Origin: Shouchella rhizosphaerae
GTDB taxonomy: Bacteria > Bacillota > Bacilli > Bacillales > Bacillaceae_D
Direction of reading: 5' to 3'
DNA length: 64,000 bases
Assembly: GCF_900142675.1 (NCBI RefSeq)
Contig: NZ_FRBS01000004.1
Coordinates: 350,380 to 414,379 of the forward strand
The translations under genes were made by a program, and so were the position numbers. Shown piece by piece: positions 26,519-35,489 of this stretch. Below the pieces are notes generated by a model. It ran no database searches and was not told the origin of the DNA. It was given only the letters and a program-made list of their open reading frames with translations. Every line of letters begins with the position of its first letter. Position 1 is the first letter of the stretch.

Positions 26519-26681
26519 TATATGTAAGCACTTACAAATATAGCTTACTTTCATGAATCAGGCAAGCCAATCTAGTACAATTTTTACGAAAAGGAGGTTT
26601 TGGCTTATCGCTAAATAGCTTCTTTATTGCTGTTCTTGTCCTTCCTTCTCCATTATACTAAACTGAGAGAAGGTGAAGAAA

Positions 26682-26954
26682 ATGACAAACGACCAATTTA
26701 AGCAAGTCATGACTGCATTTCGGGAAGTTAACAGCCAATTGCGGGAAATCAAAGGGGATGTTGCCACGTTAAAAGACGATGTCGCTATCTTAAAAAGTGA
26801 TGTTTCTATCTTAAAAAAGGATATGGCTGAACAAAAAGTCATAACTGCCCAATTACAAAAACATGCAGAACATGCCTCTACTACGTTTGACTTTATTAAA
26901 GAAAAACTCATTAACCACGAACGTGACATTTATGCGTTAAAACGCCGTCCATAA
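26682..26954 (+). CDS. Small coiled-coil protein, function unknown
   Basis: A 90-residue protein. After an N-terminal MTNDQFKQVMTAFREVNSQL, the middle shows near-perfect heptads (DVATLKD, DVAILKS, DVSILKK, DMAEQKV), so an oligomeric coiled coil is expected. There is no signal peptide or membrane segment. The ATG at 26682 is 6 bases after AGAAGGTG; an in-frame GTG at 26673 overlaps that site. It lies alone between the divergent lutP and the convergent P450 gene. Similar short coiled-coil proteins occur in bacilli without assigned function. Confidence 0.7.
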   Translation: MTNDQFKQVMTAFREVNSQLREIKGDVATLKDDVAILKSDVSILKKDMAEQKVITAQLQKHAEHASTTFDFIKEKLINHERDIYALKRRP

Positions 26955-26983
26955 CTCTTGCCAACCCCAAAATAAGCATGCTG

Positions 26984-27014
26984 AAGCAGGACACTGCTTG
27001 GCAGTGCCCTGCTT
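26984..27014. terminator. Terminator hairpin between the coiled-coil and P450 genes
   Basis: AAGCAGGACACTGC (26984-26997) pairs with GCAGTGCCCTGCTT (27001-27014) across TTG, with one mismatch. It overlaps the P450 stop codon. T residues follow only at a distance on the minus side (TTATTTT). Confidence 0.6.
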
Positions 27015-28221
27015 AACCTGTTTCCACAGGCAAATTTTCTAATCCTCTAATGATTAAGCTTTGCCGCCACGCTAACTCGGCTGGTTCCGCGCCTAGACGT
27101 ATGTCAGGACATTCTTCTAAAAGGACACGGATCGCCGATTCTGCTTCCAATCGTGCAAGCGGAGCGCCTAAACAATAATGGATTCCTTTTCCAAATGATA
27201 AATGGGGGCTTTTTTCTCTAGTGATGTCCAGCTTATCAGGATGTTCAACAAGCGCTTCATCATGGTTGGCAGAAGCGAGCGACACAATGACGAAGTCTCC
27301 CTTTTTTATATCTTTCCCCATAAACGAAAATGATTCACGAGCCCATCGGTCTGTGCTAAATTCAACGGGACTGTTATAGCGAAGCAACTCTTCAACTGCT
27401 TGAGGGATTAGTTGATCGTCGTTTTTCAACAACGCCAACTGGTCTGGATGCATAAGCAGGGCCAACATCCCATTTGCAATCAAATTAACGGTTGTCTCAT
27501 GGCCAGCAACAATGAGGAGCATGACGACACCATAAAGTTCATTTGTCGTTAATCGGTCACCATCTTCTTCGGCGCGGATTAAATCAGATAAGAGGTCCTC
27601 TCGCGGATCTTGGCGCCGGGCATGAATCAATGCTTGCAAGTAAGCAAGAAAGTCGTCCATGCCCTTCTGCACTGTAGTAGACTCGCCGTATCCATCGTTA
27701 TCAAGATCAACGATTAACTTTGACCAATATTGGAATTTATCGCGGTCAGAATCAGGGATGCCGAGAAGCTCGCAAATGACGATAATCGGGATTGGAAAAG
27801 CATATTCTTCGACAAGGTCAAAGCGCTTTTTTTGCTTAATCCGGCGCGCTTGTTCCATCGCGATAGCATCGATTCTGCCTTTTAGCCTGGAAATCCGCTT
27901 TGGGGTAAACCCTTTTTGAATAAGGCCCCTAAGCCGCTTATGGTCTGGAGGATCGACAAACAGCATGCTCTTGCTTATCGGCAGCATTTGTTCGTCCGAA
28001 ACTTCATCTGGAAAAACAGTACGTGCATCTTTAATAAACCGCTCATCCTTTAACACCGCTTCCGCCACGTCGTAATGGAAAGCCATCCAAGCTGGGATTC
28101 CATAAGGCAGCATGACTTTCGCAAATCCGGTTTGTTCCCGAATATCTTTGTAATACGTATAAGGCTGCTGGTGAAATTGATCGGAAAAAAGATCAATTGG
28201 CTCGCTTGAGGTTGGCTTCAA
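27013..28221 (-). CDS. Cytochrome P450 (soluble bacterial type)
   Basis: A 402-residue monooxygenase with I-helix AGHETT, K-helix E-x-x-R in EELLRYNSP, and the heme loop FGKGIHYCLG with the axial Cys near residue 350. It resembles CYP107-type bacterial P450s that hydroxylate fatty acids or secondary metabolites; the substrate cannot be read. The reading frame extends to 28329, but the TTG at 28221 is 6 bases after AAAGGAAG and gives the family-typical N-terminus, so it is preferred. No ferredoxin partner is adjacent. It follows the AbgT gene by 85 bases on the same strand. Confidence 0.88.
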   Translation of the reverse strand: MKPTSSEPIDLFSDQFHQQPYTYYKDIREQTGFAKVMLPYGIPAWMAFHYDVAEAVLKDERFIKDARTVFPDEVSDEQMLPISKSMLFVDPPDHKRLRGLIQKGFTPKRISRLKGRIDAIAMEQARRIKQKKRFDLVEEYAFPIPIIVICELLGIPDSDRDKFQYWSKLIVDLDNDGYGESTTVQKGMDDFLAYLQALIHARRQDPREDLLSDLIRAEEDGDRLTTNELYGVVMLLIVAGHETTVNLIANGMLALLMHPDQLALLKNDDQLIPQAVEELLRYNSPVEFSTDRWARESFSFMGKDIKKGDFVIVSLASANHDEALVEHPDKLDITREKSPHLSFGKGIHYCLGAPLARLEAESAIRVLLEECPDIRLGAEPAELAWRQSLIIRGLENLPVETG

Positions 28222-28306
28222 TTTTATCTTCCTTTCAAATGCGTCGTCCCTTCTACTATTCGTTCCACCGCAACCAAACTCCTTTATACGGCAACCGCTT
28301 TCACAA

Positions 28307-29839
28307 TTAAGGCATATAAATAGGCGCATTTGGCCCTAATGGAAGGCCAGTAAAAATCCAGACGATTAACAGCAATGACCATGAAATTAAGAACCAAATC
28401 GAAAAGGGTAGCATAACTGAAATCAGTGTACCAATCCCCATATTTTTATCATATTTCTGGGCAAAAGCAATGACAATGGCGAAATAGGTCATCAGTGGCG
28501 TAATGATATTGGTGGCCGAGTCTGCGACGCGATAAGTCGCTTGCGCCAACTCAGGCGAGTAGCCAATTTGCATCATAATCGGTACAAACACAGGTGCCAT
28601 CATCGCCCATTTTGCCGATGCGCTGCCGACAAACAAATTAATGAAGGCGGTGATTAAAATAAAGCCAATGACCACTGGAATGCCGTCTAAATTCAAGGAA
28701 GTCAGCATTTCACCACCTAAAATCCCTAAAAATAAACCTAAGTTCGATTCAGAAAAGTAAGCGACGAATTGGCCAGCTGTAAAAGCGAGGACAATAAACA
28801 TGCCCATTGATGCCATCGTGTCTGTCATTTGCTTCGCCACATCTTTATCGCTTTTAATGTTTTTCGTTACAATTCCGTAAACAAGCCCTGGTATGAGGAA
28901 GAGCAACAAAATAATCACAACGAGAGAGTCCATAAACGGTGAAACGACTATCGGTTGGTCCCCTGTGCCCCGCATCGGCCCCCATTCTGGCACAACAAGC
29001 AAACTGATTAAGGCAGCAGAAACAGCAAAAGCGATGCCAGCATAAAGCATGCCTTTTTTCTCGATTGGTGTTAAGCGTTCTAACTCGCCTGTATAGTCCC
29101 CTTTATAAGTGCCTAACCGAGGCTCCACAATCTTTTCGGAAACAATCGTACCAACAATCGTAATCAAAATCGTTGATACGATAATAAACCAGTAATTCAT
29201 CGCGTTATTCATTTGTTCAGCGTAAACTGGGTCTACTGTCGCGGCTGCTTGCATCGTTAATTCGCCAAGCATTGGGTCGGTCGCCGATAAAAGCAAGTTG
29301 GCGCTAAACCCACCGGAGACGCCGGCAAACGCAGTGGCAAGCCCTGCTAGTGGGTGTCTGCCAAGTGCTGCATAAATGACAGCGCCTAAAGGAGGGAGCA
29401 CCACGTAACCTGCATCCGAGGCAACGCTTGACATCACTGCCGCAAATACGAGCCCTGCCGTGATGAGGCGGTTTGGAATCGAGAGCACAAAGCCTCTTAA
29501 TCCGGCACTAATCAAACCGCTGCGTTCACATATTCCAATACCGAGCATCGTTGCGAGTACGACGCCTAATGGGGCGAAGCCAATAAAGTTGTCAACCATA
29601 CTCGTGAATATATAGGAAATCCCTTCACCGCTCAGCAAGTTTTTTACAGCAATCGTTTCTCCAGGATTAGCTGGATCCTCGACTGAAATGCCAAAGCTTG
29701 CTACAACGCTAGATATGACCACGACAAGAACAGCAAGAATCGCAAATAGCGTCACTGGATGTGGCAACTTATTGCCTGCTTTTTCAATCCCATCAAGAAA
29801 ACGTTGGAAGATCCCCTTTTTCCTTTCCACTGTGGACAT
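28307..29839 (-). CDS. AbgT-family transporter (p-aminobenzoyl-glutamate type)
   Basis: A 510-residue polytopic protein, the same length as E. coli AbgT. Family stretches are GNKLPHPVTLFAILA, SDAGYVVLPPLGAVIYAALGRHPLAGLATAFAGVSGGFSANLL and SATNIITPLMTYFAIVIAF. Members import p-aminobenzoyl-glutamate or export sulfonamide-like compounds. The start at 29839 is preferred over 30079 because AAAGGGTG lies 5 bases before it and the longer frame runs into htpG. No abgA or abgB amidase gene adjoins, so the substrate is uncertain. Confidence 0.88.
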   Translation of the reverse strand: MSTVERKKGIFQRFLDGIEKAGNKLPHPVTLFAILAVLVVVISSVVASFGISVEDPANPGETIAVKNLLSGEGISYIFTSMVDNFIGFAPLGVVLATMLGIGICERSGLISAGLRGFVLSIPNRLITAGLVFAAVMSSVASDAGYVVLPPLGAVIYAALGRHPLAGLATAFAGVSGGFSANLLLSATDPMLGELTMQAAATVDPVYAEQMNNAMNYWFIIVSTILITIVGTIVSEKIVEPRLGTYKGDYTGELERLTPIEKKGMLYAGIAFAVSAALISLLVVPEWGPMRGTGDQPIVVSPFMDSLVVIILLLFLIPGLVYGIVTKNIKSDKDVAKQMTDTMASMGMFIVLAFTAGQFVAYFSESNLGLFLGILGGEMLTSLNLDGIPVVIGFILITAFINLFVGSASAKWAMMAPVFVPIMMQIGYSPELAQATYRVADSATNIITPLMTYFAIVIAFAQKYDKNMGIGTLISVMLPFSIWFLISWSLLLIVWIFTGLPLGPNAPIYMP

Positions 29840-29964
29840 ACAATCACCCTTTCTATGAAAATGTCTTCCCACGCCTCCAGGGTAAACAGGTCGTTTCTCA
29901 GAGGCAAGGCTACTAAAAAAAGTCCCAATTGCAAATCTTCTTATCGTGAATTTCGTCTCTATTG

Positions 29965-29998
29965 AAAAAGCCTGCCGACATTGATCATCGGCAGGCTT
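29965..29998 (-). terminator. Terminator of htpG
   Basis: AAGCCTGCCGA (29968-29978) pairs with TCGGCAGGCTT (29988-29998); on the minus strand the 3' arm ends in a T run. Confidence 0.85.
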
Positions 29999-30014
29999 AA
30001 ACAAAAAACGGATG

Positions 30015-31892
30015 TTAAACCATGACTTTGCACATGTTTTGTGAGAATTCGACTGGGTCTTCAAGAGGCAGCCCTTCAATAAGGAGCGCTTGGTTGTATA
30101 GCAAGTTGGTATATAGCTTTAATTTGTCTTCGTCTTCCTCATATGCTTGTTTCAAGGAATGAAAGACGTCATGGTTTGGGTTGATTTCCAATACTTTTTC
30201 CGCTTTTACATTTTGGTTGTCTGGCATTGCTTGTAAAACTTTTTCCATTTCTAACGTAATCTCACCATCTGCAGCTAAAAAGACAGGATGGCTTTTTAAA
30301 CGTTTGGACGTGCGTACATCTTTTACTTTTCCATCTAAAATGCTTTTCATTTTCTCAAATAGTTTTTTGTTCTCTTCGCTGTTCGTCTCTTCCTCTTGCT
30401 TTTCGTCAGTTTCAATATCCAAATCGGCGCTGGAGACAGACATAAATTCTTTTTCATCATAAGAACGGAGCATTTTAATCGCGAACTCATCTACATCTTC
30501 AGTGAAATAGAGAATTTCATAGCCTTGGTCAGCTACCATTTCCGTCTGCGGCAGTTTGGCGATTCGTTCGTTCGACTCGCCCGTCGCATAATAAATGTAC
30601 GTTTGCCCTTCTTTCATCCGCGATACATAATCGCTTAACGACACTAGTTTTTTCTCTGTTGAGGAATAGAAGAGCAGCAAGTCTTGCAAGTCGTCTTTAT
30701 TGGCACCAAAGTCATTGTACACGCCAAATTTTAATTGGCGCCCGAACGCTTTATAAAACTTCTCGTATTTGTCCGGCTCTTTCTTCAGCATTGTTTTCAG
30801 CTGGCTCTTGATTTTTGACTTAATATTTTTAGCGATCAGCTTTAGTTGCCTGTCATGCTGGAGCATTTCCCTAGAAATATTGAGTGAAAGGTCTTCTGAA
30901 TCAACCATCCCTTTCACAAAACTGAAGTAGTCAGGTAAAAGCTCTGCGCATTTTTCCATAATCAACACGCCGTTGGCATAAAGCTCTAAGCCTTTTTCAT
31001 ACTCTTTGGAGTAATAATCAAACGGCGTATGCTCTGGGATAAATAAAATCGCGTTGTAACGGATTGCGCCATCTACTGATACATGAATATGTTCAAGGGG
31101 CTTATCAAAACCGTAACGCTTGTCTTGATAAAACTGTTCATAATCGCTGTCTTTTAGCTCACTTTTGTTTTTGCGCCAAATCGGCACCATGCTGTTAATC
31201 GTTTGCTCTTCCTGGTACTCTGCATATTCGTCTTCATTGTCTTCTTTTGGTTTGCTTACTGTTACATTCATTTTGATTGGATAGCGGATAAAATCAGAGT
31301 ACTTTTTAATAATTGCTTTTATACGGTACTCCTCTAAGTATTCATCATAGGATTCATCATCCGTATTTTCTTTTATGTGGAGTGTGATGACCGTGCCGAC
31401 ATCTTCTTTTTCAGCCGGTTCAATTGTATACCCATCTGTGCCATCCGATTCCCATTTATAAGCTTGGTCGCTATCAATGGACCGTGTAATGACAGTCACT
31501 TTATCAGCGACCATAAAGGCAGCGTAAAAACCAACGCCAAATTGGCCAATAATGTCGTGGCCGTCTTCAATTTCCGTTTCTTTCTTAAAAGCGAGTGAAC
31601 CACTTTTGGCAATCGTACCTAAATTGGCTTCGAGCTCTTCTTTCGTCATGCCAATCCCTGTGTCTTTCATTACAAGCTTGCGGTTATCTTTATCCGCCTC
31701 TACATAAATCGCATAGCGGTCTTTTTCAAATGAAAGCGAGTCATCCGTTAACGAGCGATAATACATTTTGTCAATTGCATCACTTGCATTTGAGATCAGT
31801 TCGCGCAGAAAAATCTCCTTCTGCGAGTAAATGGAATTGACCATCATTTCTAACAAACGCTTTGATTCAGCTTGAAATTGCTTCTTTTCCAT
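30015..31892 (-). CDS. htpG: Chaperone HtpG (Hsp90)
   Basis: A 625-residue Hsp90 family protein. The ATP-binding N-domain shows [23 protein letters not shown] and [17 protein letters not shown]; middle-domain motifs include [42 protein letters not shown]. The start at 31892 ([14 protein letters not shown]) follows AAGGGAG; the ATG at 31913 adds seven residues ahead of that site. It has its own sigma-A promoter and a perfect CIRCE element at 31929-31955, so HrcA control is expected, unlike htpG of B. subtilis. Confidence 0.97.
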   Translation of the reverse strand: MEKKQFQAESKRLLEMMVNSIYSQKEIFLRELISNASDAIDKMYYRSLTDDSLSFEKDRYAIYVEADKDNRKLVMKDTGIGMTKEELEANLGTIAKSGSLAFKKETEIEDGHDIIGQFGVGFYAAFMVADKVTVITRSIDSDQAYKWESDGTDGYTIEPAEKEDVGTVITLHIKENTDDESYDEYLEEYRIKAIIKKYSDFIRYPIKMNVTVSKPKEDNEDEYAEYQEEQTINSMVPIWRKNKSELKDSDYEQFYQDKRYGFDKPLEHIHVSVDGAIRYNAILFIPEHTPFDYYSKEYEKGLELYANGVLIMEKCAELLPDYFSFVKGMVDSEDLSLNISREMLQHDRQLKLIAKNIKSKIKSQLKTMLKKEPDKYEKFYKAFGRQLKFGVYNDFGANKDDLQDLLLFYSSTEKKLVSLSDYVSRMKEGQTYIYYATGESNERIAKLPQTEMVADQGYEILYFTEDVDEFAIKMLRSYDEKEFMSVSSADLDIETDEKQEEETNSEENKKLFEKMKSILDGKVKDVRTSKRLKSHPVFLAADGEITLEMEKVLQAMPDNQNVKAEKVLEINPNHDVFHSLKQAYEEDEDKLKLYTNLLYNQALLIEGLPLEDPVEFSQNMCKVMV

Positions 31893-31928
31893 TAAAAGAG
31901 CGCTCCCTTCCATCCAATCACGAATCTT

Positions 31929-31990
31929 TTAGCACTCGTTTGTTTAGAGTGCTAACAATTCTATTTTACTAAAATTCACTTCTGCGTCAA
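31929..31990 (-). promoter_or_regulatory. CIRCE operator (31929-31955) and sigma-A promoter of htpG
   Basis: TTAGCACTC (31929-31937), nine spacer bases and GAGTGCTAA (31947-31955) form a perfect CIRCE inverted repeat, the HrcA operator. Upstream on the minus strand lie -10 TAAAAT (31963-31968) and -35 TTGACG (31985-31990) with a 16-base spacer, so the operator covers the transcription start. Confidence 0.93.
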
Positions 31991-31995
31991 TTCTT

Positions 31996-32553
31996 TTATC
32001 GGTTTAGGCATTTTTGCAGTTCTTTTGAGGAAGACACATCCGCCTTCAAAACCGTGGTGAAATGGTTTAATGAAGCGTCGTACTCTTCTTCTGTAAAACA
32101 GGCAAAACCGTCTTTAGGGATAAGCAGCTGATAATCGCGCATGTAGGCATCGTTGGCCGTAAACTCGACGCACATGTTGCCAACTACTCCTGTCAAAATG
32201 AGTGTCTGAATATTAAGCTCCCTTAAAAGCATGTCTAAAGGAGAAGCGAAAAACCCCGAGAATTGGGGTTTTAACACCGAATAGTCCTCTGTATCAGGAG
32301 CAAGCAGCTTCGCAATTGGTGCTCCTGGCAAACGATTGTTGACAATATGATTATAGACCTGTGTAAATTCCGATTGCCAATCGCCATAATTGTCGTTAAC
32401 ATAAATGATTGGCCATTCTTTGGCGCGTAGTATTGCCTTTAAGTTAGCAATCGCTTTCGCGCAGTTCTTTGCATTTGGCAATAGCTTATCAGCATCGTCA
32501 AAATCAAACGGATTAATCATATCAATAATAAGAAGCGCGCAACGTTCCTTCAT
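31996..32553 (-). CDS. Isochorismatase-family cysteine hydrolase
   Basis: A 185-residue cysteine hydrolase. The triad is visible: Asp11 in LLIIDMIN, Lys in VLKPQFSGF, and Cys in GVVGNMCVEFTANDA with the preceding cis-peptide VVG. The family includes nicotinamidases, isochorismatases and biuret-type amidohydrolases; the substrate cannot be assigned. The ribosome site AAGGGATAGG precedes the ATG. It ends 6 bases before the -35 of the htpG promoter, so its transcript may read into htpG. Confidence 0.85.
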   Translation of the reverse strand: MKERCALLIIDMINPFDFDDADKLLPNAKNCAKAIANLKAILRAKEWPIIYVNDNYGDWQSEFTQVYNHIVNNRLPGAPIAKLLAPDTEDYSVLKPQFSGFFASPLDMLLRELNIQTLILTGVVGNMCVEFTANDAYMRDYQLLIPKDGFACFTEEEYDASLNHFTTVLKADVSSSKELQKCLNR

Positions 32554-32589
32554 GTTAGACCTATCCCTTCTTTTGAATTAAAGCCAGCA

Positions 32590-33051
32590 TTAAGACAAAT
32601 ACCCTTTTCGCCATGAAACCATATAAACAGATGCCTGCAAAAGCGGCCCTGCCATAACAAGAATGATCGGCAAGTACGGCAGTTTCGTTTGCACCAACGG
32701 ATAAACAACAAGTAAGGCCGCTAGGACAGGATAGATAATATACATGCTTAAATAAGCAGTACGGCAAGCATTAGCAGTGATTTCTTTCTCACGCTCATCA
32801 CGCTCCGAAAACTCTGGAGGCATCAACAGCCCTTTTTGGAACATGATACCTTTTTTCTTTAAATAAACGCTCACAATCCCGTAAATGATCGCGCCAACAA
32901 TTATAATAGTCGTGGGGAGTATATTAATTGATATTTCCCATGACCCTGTTGCCGTTTTAATCTCATCAAAGCCACGGAAATATTCAACGAGCTGCCATGT
33001 AAACAACCCGATTGTAACCACTAAACTAACGATCGTAAACCACCATTTCAA
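32590..33051 (-). CDS. Four-segment membrane protein paired with an XRE regulator
   Basis: A 153-residue protein with four hydrophobic segments (about residues 3-20, 45-65, 103-120 and 124-146) and a central cytosolic loop FSERDEREKEI. It resembles the DUF2178-like membrane proteins commonly encoded after small XRE regulators in bacilli. The start is TTG, 9 bases after AGAGGAG, a ribosome site inside the last codons of the regulator gene, so the two are coupled. The function is unknown. Confidence 0.7.
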   Translation of the reverse strand: MKWWFTIVSLVVTIGLFTWQLVEYFRGFDEIKTATGSWEISINILPTTIIIVGAIIYGIVSVYLKKKGIMFQKGLLMPPEFSERDEREKEITANACRTAYLSMYIIYPVLAALLVVYPLVQTKLPYLPIILVMAGPLLQASVYMVSWRKGYLS

Positions 33052-33057
33052 ATTCGA

Positions 33058-33264
33058 TCACTCCTCTTCAGTTAAAAAAAACACATCTTCTACAGGTAAT
33101 TCAAATTGCTTCGCTATTTGAAGGGCAAGCAATAATGAGGGCGAATACCGCCCTTTTTCCAAGGCAACAATCGTTTGCCTTGTCACCCCCACTGCCTCGG
33201 CTAGTTCTCCCTGTGTCATTCGTTTTTCAGCACGCAATACTTTTACCCTGTTTTCAATCTCCAT
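33058..33264 (-). CDS. Small XRE-family helix-turn-helix regulator
   Basis: A 68-residue single-domain protein, almost entirely one Cro/CI-type helix-turn-helix: [57 protein letters not shown]. This is the short YgzD/YozG-like type that typically controls its linked membrane protein. GAAGGTGG precedes the ATG. It is the first gene of a two-gene unit with the four-segment membrane protein. Confidence 0.88.
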   Translation of the reverse strand: MEIENRVKVLRAEKRMTQGELAEAVGVTRQTIVALEKGRYSPSLLLALQIAKQFELPVEDVFFLTEEE

Positions 33265-33345
33265 AGTCCACCTTCTCGATTCAATTCTGCTTTTATTGTA
33301 TAGTACATTTTACTTTTTGTCTAGTTGACTTTACAATCAAACATT

Positions 33346-33374
33346 AAAAAAGGTACGGACGTGGTTACGTCCGT
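33346..33374 (-). terminator. Terminator overlapping the end of the nucleotidase gene
   Basis: ACGGACGT (33355-33362) and ACGTCCGT (33367-33374) form a GC-rich stem with a 4-base loop that contains part of the stop codon; on the minus strand TTTTTT follows (33351-33346). Confidence 0.82.
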
Positions 33375-35053
33375 GTGTGCGGTACAAGAATGGTCTCGCC
33401 TGAAAAGATGACATCTTCGTCTCTAATTGAAGGGTTCATTTCAAGTAATTTTGGCCATTGAACATTTAAACGAAGGCCGATTTCAAACAACGTATCTCCT
33501 GGCTGAATGACGTATTCAGCATGTAAAGGTGCTTGTGTTTCTGCTGGTATGGCTGCCATTTGAATTCTGCCTTCTCTTTTAGGAGCGATTTCGCCTGCGT
33601 CTTGCAAGTACTCAATCAGCAATTCATCGACTGCGCTAAATTCATTGACAATCGGTGCATTAGCCAAATCCGTGTATTCATCTCCGCCAGCAGCAAGAAA
33701 ATCATTTGTAGCAAGCAAATATGTTTCGTTTTCTTGCAGCGGCTTGCCTTTTACGAGAACAGAATGGACTCTCTGTCCAGGTTTATTGTTGGGATCGAAC
33801 TGAAACGAAAACCCGCTGATTTGCGGAAAACCGCCGCTCGGTTCTGGATAGCCACTCACTCCGTTTTCCAAAACTTTAAGCAGTTGGGCACCTGTCACTT
33901 CTATGGTTACGGCGTAATTGCCAAAAGGGGAAACCTCGACTAAGTCCCCTTTCGTTATCATTCCTGCTTGAACGGAAGCACGGATGCCGCCTCCATTAGT
34001 CAAGGCAATGTCCGCCTCCGTTGCGTTACGAAGCACATCCGCAATGAAGTTGCCTAAATTCGTTTCTTCCACTCGAACATGCTCCCGCTCGCCATTTAAG
34101 TCGACGGCAGTGTGCCCGACAGGTTCAGCCAAAATGGCTTGTTGCCCCTCTTCTAACTCTGCCAGCAATGCCTCTACTTTTTCGTCAGGTTCGATCGCCT
34201 CTGCTTCACTTTGCTGGATCAGCTTTGCGCTTTTTTCAACAAGGATGCCATCTGCAAACACCAAATCGACTACGCCAAGGTTTTGCAAATATTCCCCGGC
34301 GCTTGCAATGAGCGTATCATTTTCTCCTGCAAGTCCTGTTGGCAACTCCGAGTGGCTGTGCCCGTCAATAATCACGTCAATCCCTTGGACTTCAGCCGCT
34401 ACTTTCTGACTTGTGTGTTCACTCGTTTCATCAATGCCTAAATGGGCAAGCGCCACAATGACATCAGCGCCTTCTTGCTGTAGAAGATCGACCATTCTTT
34501 GTGCAGCAGCTGATGGGTCTTCAAACGTAACCGCTGCGACATTATTTGGATGTGTTTTGAAAGCAGTTTCCGGTGTAGCTAACCCAAAAATGCCGACCGT
34601 TACATCATCGAATTCTTCCAGCATGAATGGTTCAAACAATGGCTCTTCTTCATCGTTAAGGAGGTTAGCAGCAATGACTGGAAAATCAATTGTTTCCTCA
34701 AGCTCATACAATCGATCAAGCCCATAATTAAAATCATGGTTTCCAGGTACAAAAGCATCGTAACCGACTGCATTTAATACATCTGCAATCGTTCTCCCTT
34801 TCTCAAGAGAAGCAAACGTCGTCCCGTGGAACGTATCGCCTGCATCCACTAACAGCGAGTGCTCTCCGCGGTTTTCAGCGATCAGCGTTTTCATTTTTGC
34901 ATAACCGATGCCATCTAATTCCCCTTCAAATGCACGGCCATGGGCGTCATTCGTGTGGAGAATACGGATCGTTGTTTCCTCTGCATATGCTTCTTCTGAA
35001 AAAAGAATGATAAGTACACTAACCACGCCAATAAAGACATTTTTCTTAGCCAT
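33365..35053 (-). CDS. Secreted 5'-nucleotidase / 2',3'-cyclic phosphodiesterase with LysM domain
   Basis: A 562-residue secreted enzyme. A signal peptide (residues 1-24, ending EEAYA) precedes a calcineurin-like metallophosphatase domain (ILHTNDAHGR, LLVDAGDTFHG, VPGNHDFNYG, ALAHLG, IDGHSHSE) and a 5'-nucleotidase C-domain (NLGNFIADVLR, ALTNGGGIRASV, VSPFGNYAVTIEVTG). It ends with one LysM repeat (YVIQPGDTLFEIGLRLNVQWPKLLEMNP). It likely releases phosphate and nucleosides from external nucleotides while bound to peptidoglycan through LysM. No LPXTG motif is present. Confidence 0.92.
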   Translation of the reverse strand: MAKKNVFIGVVSVLIILFSEEAYAEETTIRILHTNDAHGRAFEGELDGIGYAKMKTLIAENRGEHSLLVDAGDTFHGTTFASLEKGRTIADVLNAVGYDAFVPGNHDFNYGLDRLYELEETIDFPVIAANLLNDEEEPLFEPFMLEEFDDVTVGIFGLATPETAFKTHPNNVAAVTFEDPSAAAQRMVDLLQQEGADVIVALAHLGIDETSEHTSQKVAAEVQGIDVIIDGHSHSELPTGLAGENDTLIASAGEYLQNLGVVDLVFADGILVEKSAKLIQQSEAEAIEPDEKVEALLAELEEGQQAILAEPVGHTAVDLNGEREHVRVEETNLGNFIADVLRNATEADIALTNGGGIRASVQAGMITKGDLVEVSPFGNYAVTIEVTGAQLLKVLENGVSGYPEPSGGFPQISGFSFQFDPNNKPGQRVHSVLVKGKPLQENETYLLATNDFLAAGGDEYTDLANAPIVNEFSAVDELLIEYLQDAGEIAPKREGRIQMAAIPAETQAPLHAEYVIQPGDTLFEIGLRLNVQWPKLLEMNPSIRDEDVIFSGETILVPHTRT

Positions 35054-35133
35054 TTTCGCCTCCTTTTTCTTCTATATTAGCTTACGAAGGTTAAACTTGT
35101 TTTAACTTAAGTAATTTTCCACTAAAGTTTCCA

Positions 35134-35164
35134 TAAAAAATCAGGAAGCATGAGCCTCCTGATT
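35134..35164 (-). terminator. Terminator of the 36-residue gene
   Basis: AATCAGGA (35139-35146) pairs with TCCTGATT (35157-35164); TTTTTT follows on the minus strand. Confidence 0.75.
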
Positions 35165-35273
35165 ACGCTTTTGGCGCTTTAGCCGACTTGCCTTCAAGCA
35201 CAAACCGGTTAATCATTTTTTTGACTCCATAGACAGCCACAATTGTTAGTACTTGTGCGGCCAGTTTACGCAT
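35163..35273 (-). CDS. Very small membrane-active or membrane protein, unknown
   Basis: A 36-residue open frame, MRKLAAQVLTIVAVYG then VKKMINRFVLEGKSAKAPKA. It has a strong GGAGGAGGGG ribosome site 5 bases before the ATG and its own terminator touching the stop codon, both signs of a real gene. The N-terminal 17 residues are hydrophobic enough for a short membrane helix, followed by a basic tail. The role is unknown; the frame continues upstream to 35360 but without a better start. Confidence 0.65.
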   Translation of the reverse strand: MRKLAAQVLTIVAVYGVKKMINRFVLEGKSAKAPKA

Positions 35274-35432
35274 AAGATCCCCTCCTCCACTTTTTATTTG
35301 TATACCCGGATGATAGAAAAAACATGTCGTGTATTTCTGCCAGCGAACCGATGCGTTCATGATTCAAGTGGTCATCCGCCCACATTTATGAGCCCACTAG
35401 GCCACCGTTATCGATTTTGTAACCATGTTAAT

Positions 35433-35450
35433 TTGGCACGCATCTTGCAT
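35433..35450 (+). promoter_or_regulatory. Sigma-54 promoter of rocA
   Basis: TTGGCACGCATCTTGCAT matches the -24/-12 consensus TGGCAC-N5-TTGCW exactly. It lies 40 bases before the rocA start. Confidence 0.93.
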
Positions 35451-35489
35451 GATTCATCATGAATTTAATTTTTAAGGAGGAATTAGCCA

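Noticed and set aside
26521-26536. cre site before lutP
   Set aside because: TGTAAGCACTTACA lacks the core CG that CcpA sites almost always keep, so it is mentioned only as a degenerate candidate.
30181-31840. Several plus-strand open frames within htpG
   Set aside because: They are antisense shadows of a strongly conserved Hsp90 coding sequence.
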